DNA of 34,919 nt from DATLWN01 sp964492895. Its GTDB lineage: Bacteria; Pseudomonadota; Zetaproteobacteria; Mariprofundales; Mariprofundaceae. The stretch is from NCBI GenBank assembly GCA_964492895.1, contig CAZBLR010000020.1, positions 1-34,919 on the forward strand, given 5' to 3'. Within the stretch, counting starts at the first letter, position 1, and each line of letters begins with the position of its first letter. Positions 7,410 through 15,411 of the stretch are shown here, piece after piece. A program made the position numbers and the translations under genes. The notes below the pieces were generated by a model, which saw nothing but the letters and a program-made list of their open reading frames with translations, had not been told where the DNA came from and did no database searches.

Positions 7410-9890
7410 ATGCCGCATCGTAAGATCACGGACTGGTTCGCCCGGGCCAGGCGCAAACGCCAGGTAGATCCCGAGAAAGCGCAGGCAGTGACACGCCTGC
7501 TGGTCGTCGGTCTGCCATGCCTTTATTTCTTCCTGATCGGGAAGTATCTGGCCGCCCTGATTCTGGCCGGTTACCTCGGCGTGGCGCTGGCGGTCTACGT
7601 CTGGATATCCTTGTCTCCGCAGCCCCATGCGGTACGGCGCTTGATCGGGCTCGTCGGCGATATCGCGGTGCCGACGCTGTGCCTGATCAACCTCGACGGC
7701 GATACCGGCGCCCCGTTCGTGGCGATCTACCTTTGGGTGATCACCGGCTACGGCTTCCGCTACGGCGTGCGCTATCTGCTGATCGCCACGGCGTTCTCGA
7801 GCATCGGCTTCTCATCGGTCGTCTATTTCGCGCCCTTCTGGAACCAGCACGTGTCGATCGTGCTCGGCTACCTGGCCGTGATCATCTTCGTGCCGCTGTT
7901 CATGGCCCGCCTGCTCGGACAACTGCATCGTGCGCTGGAGCAGGCCCAGGCGGCGAACCGCGCGAAATCGCTGTTCGTCGCCAACATGAGTCACGAGTTG
8001 CGCACGCCGCTGAACGGCATCATCGGCATGAGCGACCTTCTCTCCAGCACCGCGCTCAGCGACGACCAGAAGCGCTTTACGGTGGTGATCAAGGAATCCG
8101 CGCACCACCTGCTGTCGCTGATCGAGCGCATTCTCGATATCTCCCGCATCGAGGCCGGCAAGGTCGAGATCGCCCGCGAGCCCTATGACCTGCACCAGCT
8201 GGTGACCGGCATCGTGGCCCTGTTCGAGTCCCAGGCAAAGGAGAAAGGGATCCGCATCGAGGCGTATTTCGAATCGGAGGTGCCGTTTGACCTGCTCGGC
8301 GATCCGAAACACCTCAGGCAGGTGTTGCTGAACCTGATCGGCAACAGCGTGAAATTCACGCACGAGGGCGGGGTGTCGGTCTACGTATCCCTGGACCGTC
8401 CTGGCGAGGCCGGAACGATGCTGCGCTTCTCCGTCATCGATACCGGCGTCGGCATCCCCGAGGCGGCCCAGGAGCGGATCTTCGACCAGTTCTTCCAGGC
8501 GGATGAGAGCGTCACCCGCCGTTACGGCGGGACCGGCCTGGGAACGACCATCGCCAGGAACCTGGTGCGCCTGATGGGCGGCGATATCGAGTTGCGCAGC
8601 AAGGAAGGGGAAGGGACCCAGATCTCGTTCACCTTGCCGTTGCAGCAGCAGACCGCCGCCAAGCCGCGCGACCTGGCAAGGATGCAGGTGCTGCTGGTCG
8701 GCCGGCCGGCGATCACGTCCGAGCTGAAGAAGCCGCTGCAACGCTGGGGGGTCGCGCCGGCCGTGCTGCACGATGTGGCGGCATTGTTCTCCGCCCTCGT
8801 CGATGCGTGGGCGAACGGTCAGGCCTATCAGGTCATGATCATCGATCGCGCCTGTCTGGATTTCGAGCCGGTGCATCTGATGGAGGTGGTGCGCAGCAAG
8901 AAGGAGCTGGCAAGCCTGGACGTCATCCTGGTCGATTCGGAGAACCGGCCGGACGAGCACTATGGGCTGCTGGCGCAGGGATTCTCGGCCGTGCTGTCGA
9001 CGCCGCTGCAGGAATCGCCGCTGTTCAATGCCATGCATTTCACCAGCATCTCGCGCCAGCCGTCCGGGGAGATCGTGCCGATATCCAGCCTGACGGCCCG
9101 CAAGCAGGGCATCCGGCCGATGCGTATCCTGCTGGCCGAGGACAATCCCGTGAACCAGGAGGTCATCAGCGAGGTGCTCAGGCAAGCCGGCCATCGCGTG
9201 CAGATCGCCGAGGACGGCGAGGCGGCGCTCGACATGCTCGCTGGCGACGAGGCGTTCGACCTGGTGCTGCTGGATATGAACATGCCCAAGGTCAGCGGCC
9301 TGGACGTGCTGAAGAACTTCCGTTTCATGGATACCAGCGGCAAGACGCCGGTGGTCATGCTGAGCGCGGACGCCATGCCGTCCACCATCCGCACCAGCAA
9401 GGAGGCCGGTGCCAACGATTACCTGACGAAGCCGATCGAGGCGACCGCGCTGCTGGCCGCGGTGGCCCGCTTCGGCAAGCGGGACGTCGTCAGGAAAAGC
9501 GCCCCCGAGATCGCTTCGGCGGAGGCGATGCCGGCCGATATCCTCGACGGGGAATGCCTGGCGCAGCTGTACCGCCTGATCAAGTCGCCGGACAAGATCG
9601 CCGGCTTCATCGATTCGCTCGAGGCGAACGGCCGTACGCGCCTGTCCAAGCTTCATCTTTCGATCCAACAGGGGAACCTGTCGATGTTCCTGGACGAGAT
9701 CCATGCCCTGAAGGGCAGTGTGGGCCAGCTGGGAGGCATTCGCGTCGTGCACCTTTGCCGCCGCATCGAGGCGCAGGGGCGGGCGCTGTCCAAAAACGAC
9801 ATGTCCGTGCTGGCCGGGGAGCTGGAGAACGTGTTCCAGGAGACCTGCGTGGCCCTGCAGGAGTACCACAAGCGCTTCGTCGTGCAATAA
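7410..9890 (+). CDS. rpfC: RpfC-type hybrid sensor histidine kinase
   Basis: An 826-residue inner-membrane sensor. Residues 25-170 hold about five hydrophobic segments of the RpfC input module. HisKA follows with H195 in ANMSHELRTP, then the ATPase domain (N312, DTGVGIP, GGTGLG), a degenerate receiver-like segment (425-545), a true receiver with D622 (FDLVLLDMNMP), and a C-terminal Hpt domain with H765 (EIHALKGS). RpfC senses cis-2-unsaturated fatty-acid signal and, in Xanthomonas, binds and restrains RpfF. The convergent rpfF downstream supports the name. Compared with the 726-residue Xanthomonas protein as I recall it, the roughly 100 extra residues equal the pseudo-receiver. RpfG, the usual response partner, is not beside it. 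Confidence 0.9.
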   Translation: MPHRKITDWFARARRKRQVDPEKAQAVTRLLVVGLPCLYFFLIGKYLAALILAGYLGVALAVYVWISLSPQPHAVRRLIGLVGDIAVPTLCLINLDGDTGAPFVAIYLWVITGYGFRYGVRYLLIATAFSSIGFSSVVYFAPFWNQHVSIVLGYLAVIIFVPLFMARLLGQLHRALEQAQAANRAKSLFVANMSHELRTPLNGIIGMSDLLSSTALSDDQKRFTVVIKESAHHLLSLIERILDISRIEAGKVEIAREPYDLHQLVTGIVALFESQAKEKGIRIEAYFESEVPFDLLGDPKHLRQVLLNLIGNSVKFTHEGGVSVYVSLDRPGEAGTMLRFSVIDTGVGIPEAAQERIFDQFFQADESVTRRYGGTGLGTTIARNLVRLMGGDIELRSKEGEGTQISFTLPLQQQTAAKPRDLARMQVLLVGRPAITSELKKPLQRWGVAPAVLHDVAALFSALVDAWANGQAYQVMIIDRACLDFEPVHLMEVVRSKKELASLDVILVDSENRPDEHYGLLAQGFSAVLSTPLQESPLFNAMHFTSISRQPSGEIVPISSLTARKQGIRPMRILLAEDNPVNQEVISEVLRQAGHRVQIAEDGEAALDMLAGDEAFDLVLLDMNMPKVSGLDVLKNFRFMDTSGKTPVVMLSADAMPSTIRTSKEAGANDYLTKPIEATALLAAVARFGKRDVVRKSAPEIASAEAMPADILDGECLAQLYRLIKSPDKIAGFIDSLEANGRTRLSKLHLSIQQGNLSMFLDEIHALKGSVGQLGGIRVVHLCRRIEAQGRALSKNDMSVLAGELENVFQETCVALQEYHKRFVVQ

Positions 9891-9898
9891 GTGCGTGG

Positions 9899-9927
9899 GG
9901 ACTCCGGGCGTGATTGGCCCGGAGTCC
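9899..9927. terminator. Bidirectional hairpin between rpfC and rpfF
   Basis: GGACTCCGGG (9899-9908) pairs perfectly with CCCGGAGTCC (9918-9927) around a nine-base loop. It lies in the 51-base gap between two convergent stop codons. No clear T-run follows on either strand, so it may act as a transcription barrier or mRNA 3'-end stabiliser more than a classic terminator. Confidence 0.6.
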
Positions 9928-9941
9928 GTCACGAACCACGA

Positions 9942-10799
9942 TTACACCCGGGCGTTCTGTCTGGAGACGAGGCGCTCCATCATGCGCAGGTCCTTGTCAC
10001 GCAACTGCATGGCGGCATCCGCCCAGATGCGCGCGACCTCGACCAGCTCGTCACGGGTGACGGGGTTGGTGCACTTCTTGGCTGCACGGAAGGCCTTCAG
10101 GCCGTTGCGGGCCTTCTCCTCGCGGGCGATGTACTCGTGTACGGCGCTTTCCCCCTGACCATCCTCGGCCAGCACGTCGACGACACCGATCTCGTACAGT
10201 TGCTCGGCCGAGTACAGCCGCCCGCTGGTGATCATCTCCTCCGCGAACTTGGCGCCCACCTTCCGCGACAGGAAGCTGTAGGCCCCGATGCCGGGGAACA
10301 TGTTGAACAGGATATCGGGCAGGCCCATCTTGACGCTGCGCTCGGCAATGAAGACATCGCTGGAGATCGCATACTCCAGGCCGCCGCCGAGGGTGTCCCC
10401 CTGCGCCAGGCTGATGGTCGTCATGCCCCGGTTCAGGCCGTGGTGGTTCAGCAGCATGGTGTCGATGCAGGCGATGGCATAGTCGAGCAGGGCTTGCCCG
10501 TCCTGGTTGCGGATGAAGCCGGTGAACAGCTCAAGATCCCCGCCCAGGTTGAAGATGCCCGGCACCTTCGATGCCAGCACGATGTACCTGACCTCCTGCA
10601 GCTCCGGGCTGGTCTCGAGTTCACCGAACCAATGCCGGATATCCTGGACGAGCGCGGGGGTCACGCAGGGCCGGGGCCGGGGGTGCATGTAGTACCAGGC
10701 CAGGCCGACGTCATGTTCGTAATGGATGTCCAGTGTTGCGTATCCGGTTTCGAGGTCGGTTACGAAGTCGTTCCTGAGGCTGTTGGCAAAATGTTTCAT
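9942..10799 (-). CDS. rpfF: RpfF-type DSF synthase (crotonase fold)
   Basis: A 285-residue enoyl-CoA hydratase-fold enzyme. RpfF makes cis-2-unsaturated fatty-acid quorum signals from acyl-ACP by thioesterase and dehydratase activities. Visible landmarks: FNLGGDLELF (oxyanion loop, 83-92), GDTLGGGLEYA with E142, and MGLPDILFN with D162. E142 matches catalytic E141 of the Xanthomonas enzyme; the second catalytic glutamate (E161) is replaced by aspartate at 162, and the codon is clearly GAT. The start at 10799 has AAGGAG 8 bases upstream. Convergence with rpfC repeats the known rpf arrangement. The exact fatty-acid product cannot be read from sequence. Confidence 0.92.
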   Translation of the reverse strand: MKHFANSLRNDFVTDLETGYATLDIHYEHDVGLAWYYMHPRPRPCVTPALVQDIRHWFGELETSPELQEVRYIVLASKVPGIFNLGGDLELFTGFIRNQDGQALLDYAIACIDTMLLNHHGLNRGMTTISLAQGDTLGGGLEYAISSDVFIAERSVKMGLPDILFNMFPGIGAYSFLSRKVGAKFAEEMITSGRLYSAEQLYEIGVVDVLAEDGQGESAVHEYIAREEKARNGLKAFRAAKKCTNPVTRDELVEVARIWADAAMQLRDKDLRMMERLVSRQNARV

Positions 10800-11012
10800 C
10801 TGAAGGCTCCTTGGTGGTTTTGATGTAGGGGATCAAACGTACTTGATTCCCATCCGATGAGGTTGGACCGTCAGTGGCCATGCCGTCAATTTGTTCATTT
10901 TGCGCATATAAGTGATATTACGTACAAAATCACCCAATCGCGGACCGGTTTCCAGGCGTTTTGACCCCGGGTAGAGTGGTCCGGCCCCGCGGTGCGGGGA
11001 TGGGGGGGTCGC

Positions 11013-11720
11013 GTGAAGCGCAGGAGCATCGGACAGTGGCTGGGCGTCGAGGGCCACGGCGTCAGCCATGCCGAGCGCTGGGTGGCGGCCCTGGGCGCGT
11101 TTCTGGGCATCCTGGCCACGGCGGCGATCAGTGCCCATTTCCTGACGGTCGGTGGTACCTGGCTCATGGTCGGTTCCATGGGGGCCTCGGCCGTGCTGCT
11201 GTTCGCCGTCCCGCACGGGCAGCTGTCCCAGCCCTGGGCGGCGACCGGCGGGCAGATGATTTCGGCCTTCGTCGGCGTCAGCTGCGCGCACTGGATCGCC
11301 GCGCCGGTGCCGGCGGCGGCCTGCGCCGTGGCGCTGGCGGTGCTGGCCATGCACTACGCCCGCTGCATCCATCCGCCCGGCGGAGCCACGGCCCTGATCG
11401 CCGTGATCGGCGGCCCCGATATCCATGCGCTCGGCTACGACTACATCTGGACGCCGGTGATGCTCAATGCCCTGACGATCCTGGCGATCGCCCTGGCCTT
11501 CAACAACCTGTTCCGCTGGCGTCGCTATCCGGCCGCGCTGCAGCAGCATGCGTTGCCGGCCAGGGCCTCCGGGGGGGTGAAGGTCGGCCGGGAGGACGTC
11601 GCCCATGCCCTGCAGCAGATCGATTCCCCGATCGATGCCACCGAGGACGACCTGCTCGAGATCATCCATCATGCCGAGTCCCACGCCCGGGAACGCATGG
11701 TCGACCATCACCGGAGATAG
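11013..11720 (+). CDS. HPP-family integral membrane protein
   Basis: A protein of about 235 residues with four hydrophobic segments in residues 25-160 and the family signature CIHPPGGATAL. HPP proteins are four-helix inner-membrane proteins; a plant chloroplast member transports nitrite, but bacterial functions are mostly unproven. The C-terminal 65 residues are soluble and acidic, ending in a His-rich helix (EIIHHAESHARERMVDHHRR), and are too short for the CBS pair seen in some relatives. The start is uncertain: GTG 11013 lies just after a G-rich stretch, with another GTG at 10992. Divergent from rpfF across 213 bases in which no confident promoter was found. Confidence 0.82.
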   Translation: MKRRSIGQWLGVEGHGVSHAERWVAALGAFLGILATAAISAHFLTVGGTWLMVGSMGASAVLLFAVPHGQLSQPWAATGGQMISAFVGVSCAHWIAAPVPAAACAVALAVLAMHYARCIHPPGGATALIAVIGGPDIHALGYDYIWTPVMLNALTILAIALAFNNLFRWRRYPAALQQHALPARASGGVKVGREDVAHALQQIDSPIDATEDDLLEIIHHAESHARERMVDHHRR

Positions 11721-11727
11721 CCATCGC

Positions 11728-11757
11728 TTGGTCCCGACCGAAGCGCCGGGCTATATT
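11728..11757 (+). promoter_or_regulatory. Candidate promoter giving a leaderless mRNA
   Basis: TTGGTC (11728-11733) and TATATT (11752-11757) are 18 bp apart. The ATG of the next gene starts 8 bases after the -10 box, just where transcription should begin, and no Shine-Dalgarno sequence is present. This fits a leaderless transcript but is unproven. Confidence 0.4.
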
Positions 11758-11764
11758 TGTGGCT

Positions 11765-12712
11765 ATGCGCAAGCGAGGACTCGATATCACGGGTACGGTG
11801 GATATCACCAGCCCGGCGGCGGTCAACGCGGCGGTGGCACGGATCTTTGCCGGGGCCTACGGCGATGATGCCATGCCGAGGCTTGCGAAGGCGTTCGACG
11901 ACATCGCCGTATTGTTCAGCGGCCAGCACCCGCATTTCCATCCCTGCGACACTCCGTACCACGATCTGCAGCATGTGCTGGATGTGACGCTGGCGATGGC
12001 GCGTATCGTCGCCGGCCACGACAGGGTCCAGACGGCCGCCCACAGGCTCGGCCCGGACATGGCGTTTCTGGGGGTCGTGGTGGCCCTGTTCCACGACGTC
12101 GGCTATCTGCGCCGGCGGCACGACCGTCTGCACGGTAACGGCGCCGAATACACCAGCCGGCATATCGATCGCGGTGCGCGGTTCCTGGCCTCCTATCTGC
12201 CCGATCTGGGCATGGACCGGCGGCAGACGCGGATGGCCCGGCACCTGATCCGGTTCACGGCCTACGGCCGTGACGTGCCGGCGATCGCGCAACGCGATCC
12301 GGTGCTGCGCAAGCTGGGGGCGATGCTCGGTAGCGCCGACCTGCTGGCACAGATGTCGGACCGGTGCTATCTCGAGAAATGCCGGGACCGCCTGTATTTC
12401 GAACTGGAACTGGCACGCCGTCACCCCGGTCCCGACGGCATGGGTTGGACCTTCGATTCCCCGGAGGACCTGATCCGCAAAACCCCGGGCTTCTTCCGGC
12501 ATGCCGTCGACAAGCGCCTGAACGGAACGTTCCGGGGCGTGCACGCATATGCCCGGCCGTATCTCGGCGGCCGGCATGCCTACATGGACGCGATCGAGAA
12601 GAACCGGCGCTACCTGATGCACGCCCTGAAGCGGGGCGATCTGTCACTGCTGCGCCGGCGCCCGCCCTGGACCCTGACGGTCCGCCCCGAGAGCCTGGGC
12701 GTCGACGGATGA
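11765..12712 (+). CDS. HD-domain phosphohydrolase, cyclic-nucleotide PDE-like
   Basis: A 315-residue metal-dependent phosphohydrolase. The motif YHDLQHVLDVT (near residue 67) resembles the YHNxxHAxDV signature of class I 3',5'-cyclic-nucleotide phosphodiesterases, and VALFHDVGY carries the HD metal pair. Further histidines at HGNGAEYTSRH and at MARHLIRF complete a likely binuclear site. It is not an HD-GYP protein, since no GYP motif is present, so it should not be taken for RpfG. Substrate is unknown; cAMP is a possible guess because a class III cyclase is encoded 6 kb away. The next gene overlaps its stop codon. Confidence 0.75.
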   Translation: MRKRGLDITGTVDITSPAAVNAAVARIFAGAYGDDAMPRLAKAFDDIAVLFSGQHPHFHPCDTPYHDLQHVLDVTLAMARIVAGHDRVQTAAHRLGPDMAFLGVVVALFHDVGYLRRRHDRLHGNGAEYTSRHIDRGARFLASYLPDLGMDRRQTRMARHLIRFTAYGRDVPAIAQRDPVLRKLGAMLGSADLLAQMSDRCYLEKCRDRLYFELELARRHPGPDGMGWTFDSPEDLIRKTPGFFRHAVDKRLNGTFRGVHAYARPYLGGRHAYMDAIEKNRRYLMHALKRGDLSLLRRRPPWTLTVRPESLGVDG

Positions 12713-12954
12713 GCACCGTAACCATGCCCTATGCGACACCCGATGCCTGGCGGGCCGCGGCGATGCGGCGCACCACGACGATCGCCGCGGAGGAGATCAG
12801 GCGTCGCCGCGCCGTTGCCGAGGCGCACCATCGCGCGCAGGGGCTGCCGGATGCGGATGCGCTGGCCGACCAGGAGCTGTATATCCTGGGCAAGATGGCA
12901 CTGGACGAATACCGGGATTACCTGATCTTCAAGTTCATGTACGGGGTCGATTAG
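12709..12954 (+). CDS. Small hypothetical helical protein
   Basis: An 81-residue protein whose ATG overlaps the stop of the HD phosphohydrolase (ATGA), so the two are probably co-translated. It is predicted mostly helical and Arg/Ala-rich (EEIRRRRAVAEAHHRAQ), ending LGKMALDEYRDYLIFKFMYG. The end resembles the arrangement of VbhA-type antitoxins, in which a short helical protein has a YxxGxxxxDEY-like tail, but no Fic toxin is adjacent, so I do not assign that function. The next gene starts 1 base after the stop. Confidence 0.7.
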   Translation: MSTVTMPYATPDAWRAAAMRRTTTIAAEEIRRRRAVAEAHHRAQGLPDADALADQELYILGKMALDEYRDYLIFKFMYGVD

Positions 12955-12955
12955 C

Positions 12956-13378
12956 ATGGATGCCTGGCAGAACCCGGACGACGACACGATCGCGGCCCTG
13001 CTGCGCTCCGCGCGCCGCATCGCCGTCGTCGGCTGTTCGCCGAAGCCCGACCGGGCCAGCCACCAGATCACCGCCTTCCTGATCGCGCACGGCTACGAGG
13101 TGTTCCCGGTCCACCCGCGCGCCGACGTGATCCTGGGGCGCCCGGTGTATCCGGACCTGGCCTCGGTGCCGCAGCCCATCGATATCGTCGACGTGTTCCG
13201 CAAGCCCGAGTTCACGCCAGCCATCGCGCGTGCCGCAGCGGACATCGGGGCCGGCACCCTGTGGCTGCAGCAGGGCATCGTCAGCGACGAGGCGTGGCGG
13301 ATCGCCACCGGGGCGGGGATGCATTGCGTCATGGATCGTTGCATCGCCGTGATGCACCGCCTGCTGCTCCGGGACTGA
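12956..13378 (+). CDS. CoA-binding domain protein (YccU-like)
   Basis: A 140-residue single Rossmann-fold protein of the CoA-binding family. AVVGCSPKPDRASHQITAFL (from about residue 23) is the nucleotide-binding loop, followed by HGYEVFPVHPRAD, IDIVDVFRK and GTLWLQQGI, the usual order in this family. Such proteins bind CoA; enzymatic activity has not been established. Length matches the family (135-145). It closes a tight cluster with the HD protein and the 81-residue protein. Confidence 0.9.
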   Translation: MDAWQNPDDDTIAALLRSARRIAVVGCSPKPDRASHQITAFLIAHGYEVFPVHPRADVILGRPVYPDLASVPQPIDIVDVFRKPEFTPAIARAAADIGAGTLWLQQGIVSDEAWRIATGAGMHCVMDRCIAVMHRLLLRD

Positions 13379-13465
13379 GGCTTCCTTCCGGCATTGTCGC
13401 CATTCCGGGCCTGATCGCCGCGTCGGCCGCGATGCCCGTATCCGTGCGCCCGATGCCCGGTCAGC

Positions 13466-13480
13466 GCGACAAATTGTCGC
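13466..13480. promoter_or_regulatory. Perfect RegA/PrrA-type palindrome (operator)
   Basis: GCGACAAATTGTCGC is a perfect 15-base palindrome. It fits the GCGNC-N5-GNCGC pattern described for RegA, PrrA, RegR and RoxR binding sites. It lies 83 bases ahead of the gene pair encoding the RegB/RegA homologues and covers the -35 box of their predicted promoter, so negative autoregulation is likely. Confidence 0.7.
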
Positions 13481-13502
13481 ATCCACGGGGGCGGCGTATG
13501 CT
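13474..13502 (+). promoter_or_regulatory. Predicted regB-regA promoter
   Basis: TTGTCG (13474-13479) and TATGCT (13497-13502) are separated by 17 bp. The -35 box forms the right arm of the RegA-type palindrome. A strong ribosome site (AGGAGGAGAGG, 13550-13560) follows before the start codon. Confidence 0.6.
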
Positions 13503-13562
13503 GCGATACTTCCCGGCTCCGGCATCGCCGAACCCGCCCATGCGGTTCAAGGAGGAGAGGGC

Positions 13563-14852
13563 ATGCCCATACCGGGCGACAGTCTGATGACCACCGACGC
13601 GCCGACATTGTCGCGCAACCTCAAACGCCTGCTGCAGGTGCGCAGCACCCTGATCCTGTGCCAGGCCGCGCTGGTGCTGTCCTCGCTGCTGCTGCCCGCA
13701 CTCAGGCTGCAGCTGTGGGCGATGTCCGGCATCATCGCCGTCTACGCCCTGGTCCATCTCGCCTCGATCGCCATGTTCCGCGGCCAGCAGGAGATCTCCG
13801 AGCGGGCCTATTTCGGGCAGCTGCTGCTCGACGTGGCCTTTTTGACCCTGCTGCTGTATTTCTCGGGCGGCTACACGAACCCGTTCATCTCGCTGTACCT
13901 GCTGCCGCTGTTCATCGCCAGTTCCACGCTGCCGGGACGCTATGCCTGGACGATGGCGGGGCTGGTGCTGGGCTGCTATTCGCTGCTGGTGTTCTATTAC
14001 CAGCCGCTGTTCTCGATGCAGCAGGGTCATGCCGATGCCGGCTTCCACCTGCACCTCGTCGGCATGTGGTTCAGCTTCGTGCTCAGCGTGGCGCTGATCG
14101 TGTTCTTCATCATGCGCATGTCCGATGCCCTGCGCGAGCGGGAAAAGCGGCTGGCCGACATGCGCGAGCAGGCCGCCCGCGACGAGCTGGTCGTGGCGCT
14201 CGGGGCGCTGGCCGCCGGCGCCGCGCACGAGCTGGGCACGCCGCTGTCGACGATGGCGGTGGTTGCCGGCGAGCTGGCCGGTGATCTGGCAGAGGACCGG
14301 GAGGCCGTCGGACGGGTGCAGATCCTCAGGGAACAGATCCGGCGATGCCGGCACATCCTGTCGCAGATCTCGGCCAGCGCCGGTCAGGCGCGCGCCGAGG
14401 AGGGCCGCGGCCTGGCCGTCGATGCCTATATCCGGGAGGTGCTGGCGCAATGGCGTTCCACACGCCCGGATGCGTCCGTATCCGTCGACATGCAGCCCGG
14501 GCATGCGCCGTCGCTGGTGGCCGACGTGACGCTGACCCAGGCCATCATCAACCTGCTCAACAACGCCGCCGACGCCTCGCCCGAGCGGGTCGGCCTGTCG
14601 TGCCGCTGGCAGGACGGGCGCATCGAGATCGAGGTCTGCGACGAGGGCGAGGGGTTGCCGCCCGAACTGCGGCAGAGGATCGGTTCCCCCTTCGTCTCGA
14701 CGAAGAGCGGTGGCCGCGGCCTCGGGCTGTTCCTGAGCCGGGCGGTCGTCGAGCGCCTCGGCGGCAGCCTGAGCCTGGCCGAGCGCCAGCCGCACGGCGT
14801 CTGCGCCCGCCTGACGCTGCCGTATGCGCACTTCCTGGCCGGGGCTGGCTGA
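13563..14852 (+). CDS. regB: RegB/PrrB/RoxS-type redox sensor histidine kinase
   Basis: A 429-residue membrane kinase with six hydrophobic segments in residues 25-185. GGYTNPF (102-108) is the quinone-binding GGxxNPF heptapeptide of RegB, and the H-box AAGAAHELGTPLSTMAVVAG holds H222. C262 in IRRCRHIL lies exactly 40 residues after it, as does the redox-active C265 of Rhodobacter RegB after H225. The ATPase domain carries NLLNNAADAS, DEGEG and GGRGLGLF. RegB autophosphorylates according to quinone and thiol redox state and controls respiration, carbon and nitrogen fixation genes in relatives. Co-transcribed with regA (overlap at TGATG). Confidence 0.92.
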   Translation: MPIPGDSLMTTDAPTLSRNLKRLLQVRSTLILCQAALVLSSLLLPALRLQLWAMSGIIAVYALVHLASIAMFRGQQEISERAYFGQLLLDVAFLTLLLYFSGGYTNPFISLYLLPLFIASSTLPGRYAWTMAGLVLGCYSLLVFYYQPLFSMQQGHADAGFHLHLVGMWFSFVLSVALIVFFIMRMSDALREREKRLADMREQAARDELVVALGALAAGAAHELGTPLSTMAVVAGELAGDLAEDREAVGRVQILREQIRRCRHILSQISASAGQARAEEGRGLAVDAYIREVLAQWRSTRPDASVSVDMQPGHAPSLVADVTLTQAIINLLNNAADASPERVGLSCRWQDGRIEIEVCDEGEGLPPELRQRIGSPFVSTKSGGRGLGLFLSRAVVERLGGSLSLAERQPHGVCARLTLPYAHFLAGAG

Positions 14853-15397
14853 TGGGGGCGACTGGTCGGACAGGCAGGCTGCTGGTCGTCGACGACGACC
14901 GGATGTTCTGCCGGGTGCTGTCCGAGGCGCTGGCACGGCGGGGCTTCGCGGTCGTCACCGCCCATAGCGTCGACCAGGCCCTGGACGTCGTGGGGGATGA
15001 TCCGCCGTCCCACGCCGTCGTGGACCTGAGCATGCCCGGCGCCTCCGGCCTGGTGCTGGTCAGGCAGCTGCGGGAGATGGATGCCGGGATGCGCATCCTG
15101 GTGCTGACCGGCTATGCCAGCGTCGCCACCGCGGTCGAGGCGATCAAGCTCGGCGCCACCCATTACCTGGCCAAGCCGGCCGACACCGAGGAGATCATCG
15201 CCGCCCTGCACCAGGGCGAGGGCGATGCCGACGTGCACGTCAGCGACAGGCCGGTATCGGTGCGCCGTCTCGAATGGGAGCATATCCAGAAGGTATTGAA
15301 CGAATGCGACGGCAACATCTCGGCCGCCGCGCGCCGGCTCGGCATGCACCGGCGCACCCTGCAGCGCAAGCTGGCCAAGCGCCCCGTCAAGGGCTAG
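14852..15397 (+). CDS. regA: RegA/PrrA/RoxR-type response regulator
   Basis: A 181-residue two-domain regulator. The receiver (1-125) has the acidic pair DDD at 14-16, phospho-acceptor D58 (AVVDLSMPG), T and K positions in LVLTGYAS and YLAKP. A short linker leads to a Fis-type helix-turn-helix (about 145-176: NISAAARRLGMHRRTLQRKL), the almost invariant RegA DNA-binding end. It should be phosphorylated by the kinase encoded just upstream. A matching palindrome occurs ahead of regB and a near match follows this gene. Confidence 0.93.
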   Translation: MGATGRTGRLLVVDDDRMFCRVLSEALARRGFAVVTAHSVDQALDVVGDDPPSHAVVDLSMPGASGLVLVRQLREMDAGMRILVLTGYASVATAVEAIKLGATHYLAKPADTEEIIAALHQGEGDADVHVSDRPVSVRRLEWEHIQKVLNECDGNISAAARRLGMHRRTLQRKLAKRPVKG

Positions 15398-15411
15398 GGG
15401 GCTGCCCGGCT

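Noticed and set aside
10961..11764. N-terminal extension of the HD protein
   Set aside because: It overlaps the HPP gene in another frame and has no ribosome site or family features. HD starts at 11765.
11765..12712. HD protein as RpfG
   Set aside because: No GYP motif and no receiver domain; sequence is of a different HD group.
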